Of a stretch of 10,618 bases of DNA, positions 1 to 5,916 are shown one piece after another; position 1 is the first letter of the stretch; each line of letters begins with the position of its first letter. Origin of the DNA: Dehalococcoidia bacterium (GTDB lineage Bacteria > Chloroflexota > Dehalococcoidia > Dehalococcoidales > RBG-16-60-22); assembly GCA_030615655.1 (NCBI GenBank), contig JAUWYU010000038.1:1-10618 (forward strand), given 5' to 3'. The notes beneath the pieces are model-generated. The model worked only from the letters and a program-made list of their open reading frames with translations, searched no databases and had not been told where the DNA came from. The position numbers and the translations under genes are program-made.

Positions 1-1071
1 GCACATAAGCCTGAGATACCGCCGAATGCAAGACGTCCATTGCGTAATCTCCCTGCTTTCTTTGAAAAGGAATCTCGCTACATTGAATGGGGAAAGGAAC
101 ACCCCGATTTAATCTACCCTGCCCATCCTGATTCCGTTCAAATGGGATTTGAGTTTCCATCTGCAGCCCGTGCTGACCAGAGACCGCCAGGTGCTGAATC
201 ACCGGAGGGAGCACCCCCAATGCGTCCTATGGCCAGACCACCAGCCCCGCCAATGGGTGACATGGTCGAGACCATGCAGGATATGCAAAGGGGAATGAGC
301 CAGAGCTGGGAAGACATCGAACCGTATTTCGACGAACTGGAGCCGGCTGCATTTGAACCTAAACCCGGTCTTTGGAATGAGTTGAACAAGTTCGTCAGGG
401 AGAAGTGGGGTGATGTTAGAATCGGATTCACCGAGCTACCCCAGCAGATGATATTCCGGGGAAAGTTCACGCTATTCCGCTATGCTCTTGTTGCCAACCA
501 AGAGATGAAGAAGGATAAGATCGACCGTGCTCCTGACCCCCAGGCCAGCCAAGAAGTGATGCGTGTCTACGCAAGCCTGGGACTGGTGGTGAACGAGATT
601 GCCCGATGGCTGCGTAAACAGGGAGTGCGATGTCAGAGCAATCATCCTATGGGAGGACTTACCAACACTCCATCTCTTGCCGGTAAAGCAGGGATGGGCT
701 GGCAGGGTCGCCATGGACTGCTGGTAACACCTGAGTACGGGACTCGTGTCCGTCTCGCTCCGGTGTTTATTGAACATAAATACTTCGAGTTTACTGACAA
801 TCATGACCATGACTGGATAGAGGAGTACTGTGAGCTGTGTCAGGTCTGTGAGAAGGAGTGTCCGAGCAAGGCAATTAATAGTGAGAAGGCAGTCAACGTT
901 AACAATGTTCCCGGCGTTGGTGCAATACGAACCTGCATTAATCGAGAGAGGTGCGTCGAATATTTCTCAAGGACAATGGGCTGCGCTATCTGTATAAAGG
1001 TTTGCCCCTTCTCTAAAGGTGGTGATACATATGGACAACTAAAGGCAGCTGTTGAGAATAGAACGATATGA
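1..1071 (+). CDS. Reductive dehalogenase/QueG-like double [4Fe-4S] protein (5' partial)
   Basis: The reading frame is open from base 1, so the N-terminus lies outside the window; the TTG at 40 is only the first possible internal start. The C-terminal half has a Gly-rich segment (GMGWQGRHGLLVTPEYG, about 694-744) as in the corrinoid-binding core of QueG and reductive dehalogenases, followed by two ferredoxin-type clusters. The first is CxxCxxCxxxCP with cysteines at 829, 838, 847 and 859. The second is CxxCxxxCP with cysteines at 982, 991 and 1003, plus C934 or C952 as the likely fourth ligand. Such proteins pass electrons through the clusters to cobalamin for reductive dehalogenation or epoxyqueuosine reduction. 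A Pro/Met-rich stretch (about 205-300) is unusual. No small membrane-anchor gene follows; the next genes are convergent. Whether it is a dehalogenase, a QueG relative or another corrinoid reductase cannot be decided, because any Tat signal is outside. Confidence 0.8.
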   Translation, partial: AHKPEIPPNARRPLRNLPAFFEKESRYIEWGKEHPDLIYPAHPDSVQMGFEFPSAARADQRPPGAESPEGAPPMRPMARPPAPPMGDMVETMQDMQRGMSQSWEDIEPYFDELEPAAFEPKPGLWNELNKFVREKWGDVRIGFTELPQQMIFRGKFTLFRYALVANQEMKKDKIDRAPDPQASQEVMRVYASLGLVVNEIARWLRKQGVRCQSNHPMGGLTNTPSLAGKAGMGWQGRHGLLVTPEYGTRVRLAPVFIEHKYFEFTDNHDHDWIEEYCELCQVCEKECPSKAINSEKAVNVNNVPGVGAIRTCINRERCVEYFSRTMGCAICIKVCPFSKGGDTYGQLKAAVENRTI

Positions 1072-1102
1072 CTATGACGCAGACCGTTATCTAGGATCCA
1101 CC

Positions 1103-1125
1103 CGTATCTTTCAAGCAGGGATACG
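1103..1125. terminator. Weak hairpin between convergent genes
   Basis: CGTATC (1103-1108) and GATACG (1120-1125) form a six-pair stem with an 11-base loop, followed by TTTGA. It lies in the 70-base gap between two converging stop codons, where a terminator is expected. The U-tract is only three bases long, so it is a weak candidate. Confidence 0.3.
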
Positions 1126-1141
1126 TTTGACGGCTTAATAA

Positions 1142-1903
1142 CTACCATACCCCCGGCACCAGGGCCTTGCGCTCCTGCGGGTAATCGGGGAATTGTTCTT
1201 TGTACCAATTGTGGTGGGCCCTGGCCCGCGGCAACAGGTTGGCTAACGTCCAGAAAGCGAAGGCCAGGCCCGGCAGAGACCAGGTTGCTACCGCCCAGCC
1301 AATCCAGATGACAATCTCACCGAGATAATTGGGGCAGGACACCCAGCGATAAAACCGACTGTACGATATCCTGTACCCGGATTCGCCGGGTTGACGCAGT
1401 CCCCGCAGTATCCGGTCGGCCCGGCGATTAATGGCAAAACCAACGATAAAAAGCACCGTCCCAATGATAAATCGTGGGTCTCCCAGCCACTCGCCGGCAT
1501 AACCCCCGGAGAAGGCGAAGATATAGCGGCCGTTGAGATAGCCGTTCACCATATTGAAAAGAAACCCGAAGCTCATGACCGCCAGCGGCATGCGCCGTGA
1601 AGTACCACGCAAGCCGAAGGGGTAGATGAAAGCCCGATGCAGGTAATGCACCTCCCAGAAAACAAGGAAAATCAGTGCGGCGGTAGTGTTGGTATTGCTG
1701 CCCGATAAGAAGCAGACAGCGAAAATAATAGGAGCCGGCGCCTCCATAATTACCCAGCCCGTTTTATTTCCAATCGTATAACCCCACCCGCTGCGGATGT
1801 GGCGTCCGTACGGAGCCGCGACAAAAAACAGCGCCACGAATACCACCACGGCCAGCACGAACCAGCCCACAAGCAGACCGTTATAAATCGTCAATTCTCT
1901 CAC
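1142..1903 (-). CDS. Steroid 5-alpha-reductase family protein (3-oxo-5-alpha-steroid 4-dehydrogenase-like)
   Basis: This is an integral membrane NADPH-dependent enone reductase of the SRD5A family. The chosen start is GTG at 1903, giving 253 residues, the size of human SRD5A1/2. It overlaps the upstream stop as GTGA and has AGGGAG five bases before it; a longer in-frame ATG at 1963 would add 20 residues lying inside the upstream gene. By recall alignment to human SRD5A1/2, the family landmarks are present: E54 and Y87 (human SRD5A2 Glu57 and Tyr91, the catalytic pair), VHYLHRAFIYPF, FNMVNGYLNGRY, DPRFIIG, N160, D163, LRQPGESGYRI, PNYLGEI with N192 and E196, WSLPGLAFAFWTLANL, and a C-terminal RARAHHNWY..F..YP..RKALVP block. 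Several hydrophobic helices span the protein. It is the second gene of a pair with a 3-beta-HSD-like dehydrogenase. The true substrate is unknown; a steroid, triterpenoid or polyprenyl-type ketone are options. Family call strong, substrate open. Confidence 0.9.
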   Translation of the reverse strand: MRELTIYNGLLVGWFVLAVVVFVALFFVAAPYGRHIRSGWGYTIGNKTGWVIMEAPAPIIFAVCFLSGSNTNTTAALIFLVFWEVHYLHRAFIYPFGLRGTSRRMPLAVMSFGFLFNMVNGYLNGRYIFAFSGGYAGEWLGDPRFIIGTVLFIVGFAINRRADRILRGLRQPGESGYRISYSRFYRWVSCPNYLGEIVIWIGWAVATWSLPGLAFAFWTLANLLPRARAHHNWYKEQFPDYPQERKALVPGVW

Positions 1904-2913
1904 AGGGACTCCCTGTTTTCCACTCCCATTAAGCGGCCAAGTTGCCCGTTCTCCTGGAACCACCGCAGGGTATCGACCAACGTTTCCCGGAACGGGCGCG
2001 GCCGGTAACCGAGCTCGCGGGCGGCTTTTTCGTGACTGATATGCCGGTTACTCTTCAGCGCTCTCAGGGAAACACTGGTGTAGAGGGGGCGCTTCCCGTT
2101 CAGGCGACTCACAGCATTCATTACAGGAATACCGAGATGTGCCATCCACAAAGGAAAAACAAACCTAGGAGGCGAAATACCGGTAATTTCTGCCACCATG
2201 GCCGCGATACCACGCATTGACACCCAGTGCCCGGAAAGTAGGTATTTGGCCCCCGCCGGTGCCTGCTTCTCGGCACGCATGGCGCCCTCAACCACGTCAC
2301 GCACATCCACCCAGTCGAACCCGCCGGTAACCAGTGCCGGCAGCCTGTGCTGCGCCAGCGACAGCAGGGCTTCACCAAAATACGACGGCTGGTAGTCATG
2401 GGGGCCGATAATCGCCGTGGGACTGATAATGACAGCGTCCAGTCCCTCTTCCACCCCACGCCACACCTCCCTCTCGGCGTCAGCCTTGGAGCGGTCATAG
2501 GGTGGGCAATGCCGAGACTCCGCCAAGGGACGCAATTCATCTACCGAGGCAGAGAAAGGCTCCTGCACCATCGCATGGATGGAGCTGAAGTGGACGAGAC
2601 GGCGCACACCGGTGCGGAGGCAGGCTTCAACCACGTTCCGTGTGCCGACAACGTTAACGGACTCAAGCTGAGGCCAGTCAGCCATGGACAGCGAGATACA
2701 GGCGGCAAGGTGGTAGACAACCTCGGCGCCATCAAACACCCGACACAGCGAGTCCTGGTCACAGATATCTCCCTGGACTATTTCGGTATCCAGTCCGGTA
2801 ACGGCCCGGCGGTTGATATGAACCAGAGAGCGCGTGGGGCGACCTTTATCAATCAGGGCGCGTACCAGATTGGCACCGACATGCCCGGTGGCACCCGTTA
2901 CTACTACCGTCAT
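1900..2913 (-). CDS. Extended SDR, 3-beta-hydroxysteroid dehydrogenase/dihydroflavonol reductase-like
   Basis: This 337-residue protein is an NAD(P)-dependent dehydrogenase or epimerase of the extended short-chain dehydrogenase family. It has the N-terminal Rossmann motif TGATGHVG (Gly7, Gly10, Gly13), an acidic GD at 48-49 for cofactor binding, YHLAA (67-71), the catalytic serine region HFSSIHA (Ser110/Ser111) and Tyr139-x3-Lys143 (YDRSK). SPTAIIGP follows at about 170, as in dihydroflavonol 4-reductases, HpnA-type proteins and bacterial 3-beta-HSDs. The start ATG at 2913 has GGGG (2921-2918) just upstream. The gene ends in a 4-base overlap with the steroid 5-alpha-reductase gene, so the two are surely co-expressed. 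A 3-beta-hydroxyl oxidation followed by double-bond reduction is the natural joint reading, but sugar epimerase or other ketone/alcohol substrates are not excluded by motif alone. Confidence 0.87.
   Translation of the reverse strand: MTVVVTGATGHVGANLVRALIDKGRPTRSLVHINRRAVTGLDTEIVQGDICDQDSLCRVFDGAEVVYHLAACISLSMADWPQLESVNVVGTRNVVEACLRTGVRRLVHFSSIHAMVQEPFSASVDELRPLAESRHCPPYDRSKADAEREVWRGVEEGLDAVIISPTAIIGPHDYQPSYFGEALLSLAQHRLPALVTGGFDWVDVRDVVEGAMRAEKQAPAGAKYLLSGHWVSMRGIAAMVAEITGISPPRFVFPLWMAHLGIPVMNAVSRLNGKRPLYTSVSLRALKSNRHISHEKAARELGYRPRPFRETLVDTLRWFQENGQLGRLMGVENRESL
1903..1915 (-). promoter_or_regulatory. Palindrome containing the ribosome binding site of the 5-alpha-reductase gene
   Basis: The 13-base sequence CAGGGACTCCCTG is a perfect inverted repeat (six-base arms around one base). 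In the mRNA it could fold as CAGGG-AGT-CCCTG, taking up the Shine-Dalgarno AGGGAG (1914-1909) and touching the GTG start (1903-1901). The upstream gene is translated through it up to its TGA at 1902-1900, so ribosomes would open it. This would explain tight translational coupling, but it is a prediction. Confidence 0.4.
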
Positions 2914-2976
2914 TTAACCCCAATTATAGCACCGCCGGCAGGAATATATCCATATCAGGTCGGGTTATATTCGCTA

Positions 2977-3010
2977 GTTACGTTTTTAAGTTGTGACGTA
3001 TCTGTGACGT
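2977..3010. repeat. Three GTKACGT direct repeats upstream of a promoter
   Basis: GTTACGT occurs at 2977-2983 and GTGACGT at 2993-2999 and 3004-3010. The starts are 16 and 11 bases apart; the last two are about one helical turn apart and both read TGTGACGT. The first and third copies are both followed by a T-rich, TTAA-containing tail. They lie just upstream of a predicted -35 element, between divergent genes, and are candidate sites for a transcription factor. Confidence 0.45.
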
Positions 3011-3012
3011 TC

Positions 3013-3042
3013 TTAACAGGATTTGTGATTGTAGTGTAAGAT
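3013..3042 (+). promoter_or_regulatory. Putative sigma70-type promoter of the small zinc-ribbon gene
   Basis: TTAACA (3013-3018, five of six matches to TTGACA) is followed after 18 bases by TAAGAT (3037-3042, four of six matches to TATAAT). This would place transcription about 35-40 bases upstream of the ATG at 3087. The GTGACGT repeats directly abut the -35 element. Confidence 0.4.
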
Positions 3043-3086
3043 GCACCCACTAAACTCAAAATCAAACGAATAATAACAGGCTGGCT

Positions 3087-3251
3087 ATGATAAAGAACAC
3101 GCTCGTTAAACCAAAGAAGCTGAACCGTATGCTTAAGTTCAGCTATTGCCCACAGTGCGGTCAAAAAGGACTGTACCATGTCCACCAACAGTATTGCCGG
3201 TGCCGCTACTGCGGACTCTACCGGATAATTTTACCGGGGCAGGACTTTTAG
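3087..3251 (+). CDS. Small zinc-ribbon protein, 54 residues
   Basis: A short ORF from ATG (3087) to TAG (3249-3251) encodes a basic 54-residue protein with two zinc knuckles: C21-P-Q-C24-G and C39-R-Y-C42-G, plus an additional Cys37. The first 20 residues are Lys/Arg-rich and lack hydrophobic stretches, and the tail is short. CPxCG...CxxCG pairs with basic flanks are typical of small nucleic-acid-binding or ribosome-associated zinc ribbons. AGG at 3078-3080 is a modest ribosome binding site six bases before the ATG. No named family is recognised. The gene stands alone on the plus strand, divergent from the dehydrogenase gene, with its own candidate promoter and repeats. The paired cysteine spacing argues against a chance ORF; the function is unknown. 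Confidence 0.68.
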   Translation: MIKNTLVKPKKLNRMLKFSYCPQCGQKGLYHVHQQYCRCRYCGLYRIILPGQDF

Positions 3252-3297
3252 ATAAAAAACAATACTCCAGGTACCATTCTGGCGAACGGGGTAGAAT

Positions 3298-3378
3298 ATG
3301 ATGAGACTAATAAAGGATGTGTTTGCTTTCCTGTATAGTCTGCTTGACGTGCTGGCTTACCAGTTTACTTTTCGGTAG
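3298..3378 (+). CDS. Possible 26-residue hydrophobic peptide
   Basis: An ATG-ATG start at 3298, with GGGG at 3288-3291 upstream, opens 26 codons to a TAG at 3376-3378. The peptide starts MMRLIKDVFAFLYSLLDVLAY and is mostly hydrophobic with two basic ends, so it could sit in a membrane. It follows the zinc-ribbon gene by 46 bases and ends 15 bases before the convergent stop of the YjbQ gene. It may equally be untranslated 3' sequence; only the ribosome binding site and composition favour it. Confidence 0.2.
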   Translation: MMRLIKDVFAFLYSLLDVLAYQFTFR

Positions 3379-3393
3379 ATTGGCCTGCTGGCA

Positions 3394-3798
3394 TCACGGT
3401 TTATCCGAAATTATCTTGACCAGCACGGTTCTATTCCTCGGTCCGTCAAACTCGCAGAAGAAGATGCCCTGCCATGTCCCCAGGACCAGCTTACCATCCT
3501 CGATGAACAGCATTTCGGAGTCGCCCATGAGGCTGGCCTTGATGTGCGCCGGGGAGTTACCCTCCCGGTGGCGATAGCTGGTATGCTGAGGTGCCATTAT
3601 GTCAAGCTGCGCCATAATATCCTCGACAACGCTGGGGTCGGCATGCTCGTTTACCGTAATGCCGGCGGTGGTATGCGGTGAAAAAACATAGCAGATGCCG
3701 CTCTGAACGCGGCTCGCCCCAACGATGTCCCCGACCTCACGGGTAATGTCCTGAAATTCCACCCTTGAATGCGTCTTTATGTCAACTTTGTGAATCAA
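3394..3798 (-). CDS. yjbQ: YjbQ/UPF0047 family protein (secondary thiamine-phosphate synthase-type)
   Basis: The 134-residue product has the length and motifs of the UPF0047 (COG0432) family: VFSPHTTAGITVNE (38-51, with His42 and Glu51), ADPSVVEDI, HREGNSPAHIKASLMG (77-92, with His85) and the closing GTWQGIFFCEFDGPR (107-121). The family forms small trimeric proteins; E. coli YjbQ shows weak thiamin-phosphate synthase activity, hence the common name, although the physiological role is unsettled. The start is TTG at 3798, because AGGGGG lies six to eight bases upstream (3810-3805) and no ATG or GTG is better placed. A TATAGT (3830-3825) could be its -10 box, but no good -35 was seen. It is convergent with the small zinc-ribbon gene and divergent from the FmdB gene. 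No TPP riboswitch was recognised in the leader. Confidence 0.9.
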   Translation of the reverse strand: MIHKVDIKTHSRVEFQDITREVGDIVGASRVQSGICYVFSPHTTAGITVNEHADPSVVEDIMAQLDIMAPQHTSYRHREGNSPAHIKASLMGDSEMLFIEDGKLVLGTWQGIFFCEFDGPRNRTVLVKIISDKP

Positions 3799-3843
3799 GA
3801 TTTCCCCCTAAACCCGAGGTTTATACTATATCCTACACCCTGC

Positions 3844-3870
3844 TTTCCAAACTGGCAATGCCCTTGGAAA
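3844..3870. repeat. Intergenic nested hairpin
   Basis: TTTCCAA (3844-3850) pairs with TTGGAAA (3864-3870), and inside it GGC-AAT-GCC forms a second short stem. It lies between the divergent YjbQ and FmdB genes. It has no U-tract on the plus side where one would terminate anything, so an operator or leader structure for YjbQ is likelier than a terminator. Downstream (about 3888-3908) is a C-rich tract resembling dispersed repeats seen in several bacterial genomes. Confidence 0.35.
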
Positions 3871-3911
3871 ATGATAGTTTTCGCTTACCTCACCCCTGAC
3901 CCCTCTCCAGC

Positions 3912-3940
3912 TTGACCACATAGCTAAAACAAGCTAAACT
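3912..3940 (+). promoter_or_regulatory. Putative promoter giving a leaderless FmdB transcript
   Basis: TTGACC (3912-3917) and TAAACT (3935-3940) are separated by 17 bases. Transcription would start about seven bases on, at the A of the ATG at 3947. There is no Shine-Dalgarno sequence before this ATG, which fits leaderless translation. AGCTAAA is repeated at 3922-3928 and 3932-3938, ten bases apart, over the -10 region, and may be an operator. Confidence 0.42.
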
Positions 3941-3946
3941 ATAACC

Positions 3947-4183
3947 ATGCCAATATACGAGTATATTTGCTCTAAATGTGATTACAGGTTCGAGCAACTA
4001 CGGCCTCTGAGTCAGTCTGACCAGGAGGCTGATTGCCCTAACTGCCATAAACTCGCCCGACGTAAAATGTCCACCTTTGCCTGCTTCAGCACCAGTAGTG
4101 CCGGAGTAGCCACACGCATCGCTGGCACCGGCAGCTCCTGCGATAGCTGCAGCTCAAACGATTGCAGTACCTGTGCCTCTTAA
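3947..4183 (+). CDS. FmdB-family zinc-ribbon protein
   Basis: This 78-residue protein starts MPIYEYICSKCDYRFEQLRP, the signature of the FmdB/CxxC_CxxC_SSSS zinc-ribbon family. The zinc site is C8-x2-C11 and C30-x2-C33. The C-terminus is Ser/Gly/Cys-rich (SSCDSCSSNDCSTCAS), as is common in this family. FmdB was named as a putative regulator of formamidase in Methylophilus, but the general role is unknown; small metal-binding or regulatory function is assumed. No ribosome binding site precedes the ATG, and a promoter is placed so that the message would be leaderless. The DUF763 gene follows after 20 bases, so the two are likely one transcript. Confidence 0.9.
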   Translation: MPIYEYICSKCDYRFEQLRPLSQSDQEADCPNCHKLARRKMSTFACFSTSSAGVATRIAGTGSSCDSCSSNDCSTCAS

Positions 4184-4203
4184 GTAAGGGAGGTAGCGAC
4201 TTT

Positions 4204-5292
4204 ATGTCTGCCCCCAAGAGAACCGGCATTGCCAACCTGCCCCTGCATCATGGCAAGGCGCCCCGGTGGCTGTTTGACCGCATGGTACCGCTTGCCCGCG
4301 AGATCACCATCGCCATTGTATCCGACTATGGTCCAGACGAGATGCTAAGGCGTCTATCACACCCCTACTGGTTCCAGGCATTCGGCTGTGTCCTGGGCTT
4401 CGACTGGCACAGCAGCGGTGTTACTACCACACTCTGCGGCGCTTTAAAAGAAGGTATAAAGGGAATCGAACGTGACCTGGGATTATTCGTCACCGGAGGT
4501 AAGGGCAAAACATCGCGCAAGACGCCTTTGGAAATAGAAATCTGGGGAGAAAAAAATTCTCTGAACCCAGCGCCACTGGTATATGCCAGCCGCATGTCCG
4601 CCAAGGTAGACAGCTCAGCAGTTCAGGACGGTTATCAACTCTACCACCACACCTTCCTCTTCACGCCCAGAGGCTCGTGGACAGTTATTCAGCAGGGCAT
4701 GAATGAAGCTAATCGCTATGCACGCCGCTACCACTGGCTCGGTGAAGCTGTTACGGACTTTGTTAACGAGCCTCACGCGGCTATCCTGTCGGAAGCCAGA
4801 GGACAGACACTGAACCTTACCGCTAGCGAGAGCCAGCCGGCCCGAACCACCATTGCCAGCATTGCCACCGAGGAACAGCCGGAAAAAGTGGTGGCTGAAC
4901 TTAAGCAGTTAAAAACACTCAGTCTGCCCTCCCGCCATCAGATATTCACCAGTGACCTGCACCCTGATAGCCTGAGGAAGATTATCCTGAGCGCGTATGA
5001 GCGCCAGCCGCAGGACTTTGAGCAGCTGCTGGGGCTATCCGGGGTTGGGCCCAAGACCATAAGAGCTTTGAGCCTGATTGCCGAGCTGGTACACGGCGTG
5101 GAACCGAGCTACCGCGACCCCGCCCGCTACAGCTTTACCCACGGCGGCAAGGACGGCATCCCCTACCCTGTGGACAGGCAGACATATGACCAGAGCATTG
5201 AGCTGCTTTCCCGCGCCATCAACAAAACAAAGCTCGGCCTGAGTGAGAAACAGAAGGCGTTTAACAGATTAAACAGGCTGCGGATGAGATAG
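4204..5292 (+). CDS. DUF763 protein with helix-hairpin-helix motif
   Basis: The product has 362 residues from ATG 4204, chosen because AAGGGAGGT (4186-4194) lies nine bases upstream; an in-frame ATG at 4162 would overlap the FmdB gene and lacks such a site. The N-terminus (KRTGIANLPLHHGKAPRWLF) and the FGCVLGFDWHSSGVTTT block (about residues 60-76) are the hallmarks of DUF763, a family common in archaea and thermophilic bacteria with no established function. A helix-hairpin-helix of the form LSGVGPKTIRAL (278-289, with G280-V-G282-P-K284) suggests binding to DNA or RNA backbone, as in Nth/MutY-type enzymes and other repair factors. A later YSFTHGGKDGIPYPVDR segment is also family-like. A role in nucleic-acid repair or processing is an inference from this motif and from the nuclease gene further downstream. 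Confidence 0.85.
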   Translation: MSAPKRTGIANLPLHHGKAPRWLFDRMVPLAREITIAIVSDYGPDEMLRRLSHPYWFQAFGCVLGFDWHSSGVTTTLCGALKEGIKGIERDLGLFVTGGKGKTSRKTPLEIEIWGEKNSLNPAPLVYASRMSAKVDSSAVQDGYQLYHHTFLFTPRGSWTVIQQGMNEANRYARRYHWLGEAVTDFVNEPHAAILSEARGQTLNLTASESQPARTTIASIATEEQPEKVVAELKQLKTLSLPSRHQIFTSDLHPDSLRKIILSAYERQPQDFEQLLGLSGVGPKTIRALSLIAELVHGVEPSYRDPARYSFTHGGKDGIPYPVDRQTYDQSIELLSRAINKTKLGLSEKQKAFNRLNRLRMR

Positions 5293-5313
5293 ACATAGCT
5301 CCCATTGACAACT

Positions 5314-5343
5314 TTGACACTTAAGCCTCAAAGCTGTTAATCT
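5314..5343 (+). promoter_or_regulatory. Putative promoter before the membrane protein-glyQS cluster
   Basis: A perfect TTGACA (5314-5319) is followed after 18 bases by TAATCT (5338-5343, a poor -10 match) preceded by TGT, as in an extended -10. A second TTGACA lies at 5305-5310. CTTTGA (5312-5317) and TCAAAG (5328-5333) form an inverted repeat over the -35 and spacer. No T-box leader is evident in the 75-base gap. Confidence 0.35.
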
Positions 5344-5367
5344 TTACTGGTAATAGCCTACAGACAG

Positions 5368-5910
5368 GTGGTCGCCATTAGCCTCGCTGAATCGGCAAAC
5401 AAAATAGTATCAGAGAAGAACGTGTCCTTTCGCTGGACGTATATCGTTCTGCCAGTGGCTATTCTCCTTCTCTCCGTGATTCTGACCGCCTTTTTCTATC
5501 GCCTGCTGCCGGACGAGGTCGCCTACCGCTTCTCCGGCGGCGAACCGACCCACTGGTTTGGTCGCGGCGGCGCTATCGCCTGGGTAATAATATTGCAGCT
5601 CGTTTTCGCCCTGCTCTCGCTCGCTATCGCCTACATAGCCACGAGCGCCAGCCGGCGGTTACAGATAGGCGAAACCGACCTTAACAGGTCGCTATTTACC
5701 ATCATGGGAAACCTGATGGCGCTGCCCCAAATTATCCTCCTTTTTGCAATGCTGGATATTTTCCTTTACAATGCTTATCAAATAAAGCTGATACCCCTCT
5801 GGGTATTTGCCCTGATTGTTATGGTACTGGGCGGCATTATTCTGGGTATATTCTTTATTCAGACTATCCGGCAATTTCGCCGTCTACATGGTAAAAGTGT
5901 CCAGGAGTGA
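5368..5910 (+). CDS. Four-helix integral membrane protein, DUF1648-like N-terminus
   Basis: The protein has about 180 residues with four predicted membrane helices (about 24-44, 69-91, 112-134 and 141-165). Between helices 1 and 2 is LPDEVAYRFSGGEPTHWFGR (47-66), which resembles the LPDxVPxHFxxxGxPDxW loop of DUF1648/SdpI-type membrane proteins, though the match is loose. The start is uncertain: GTG 5368 lacks a clear ribosome binding site, and GTG 5422 inside the frame is another choice that would still keep the first helix. The gene ends six bases before the glycyl-tRNA synthetase start, and its last codons carry that gene's Shine-Dalgarno, so the two are translationally linked. No function can be assigned; membrane topology alone is well supported. 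Confidence 0.7.
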   Translation: MVAISLAESANKIVSEKNVSFRWTYIVLPVAILLLSVILTAFFYRLLPDEVAYRFSGGEPTHWFGRGGAIAWVIILQLVFALLSLAIAYIATSASRRLQIGETDLNRSLFTIMGNLMALPQIILLFAMLDIFLYNAYQIKLIPLWVFALIVMVLGGIILGIFFIQTIRQFRRLHGKSVQE

Positions 5911-5916
5911 TATTAA

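Noticed and set aside
1904..1963. ATG 1963 as start of the 5-alpha-reductase
   Set aside because: It lies within the upstream gene with no ribosome binding site, and adds 20 residues not typical of the family; GTG 1903 has AGGGAG and the GTGA overlap.
2923..2928. TATAAT on the minus strand just before the dehydrogenase ATG
   Set aside because: Transcription would start at about 2917, cutting into the GGGG ribosome binding site at 2918-2921, and no -35 box was found at a proper distance.
2347..3039. Long plus-strand frame opposite the dehydrogenase gene
   Set aside because: It is an antisense shadow of a gene with full family motifs; its translation has no recognisable domain and no ribosome binding site.
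4162..4203. Upstream ATG for the DUF763 gene
   Set aside because: It overlaps the Cys-rich tail of FmdB, lacks a ribosome binding site and adds residues unlike the family start; ATG 4204 has a strong site.
5293..5367. T-box riboswitch for glycyl-tRNA synthetase
   Set aside because: Only 75 bases are available, before the membrane gene, and no T-box sequence or specifier structure was seen.
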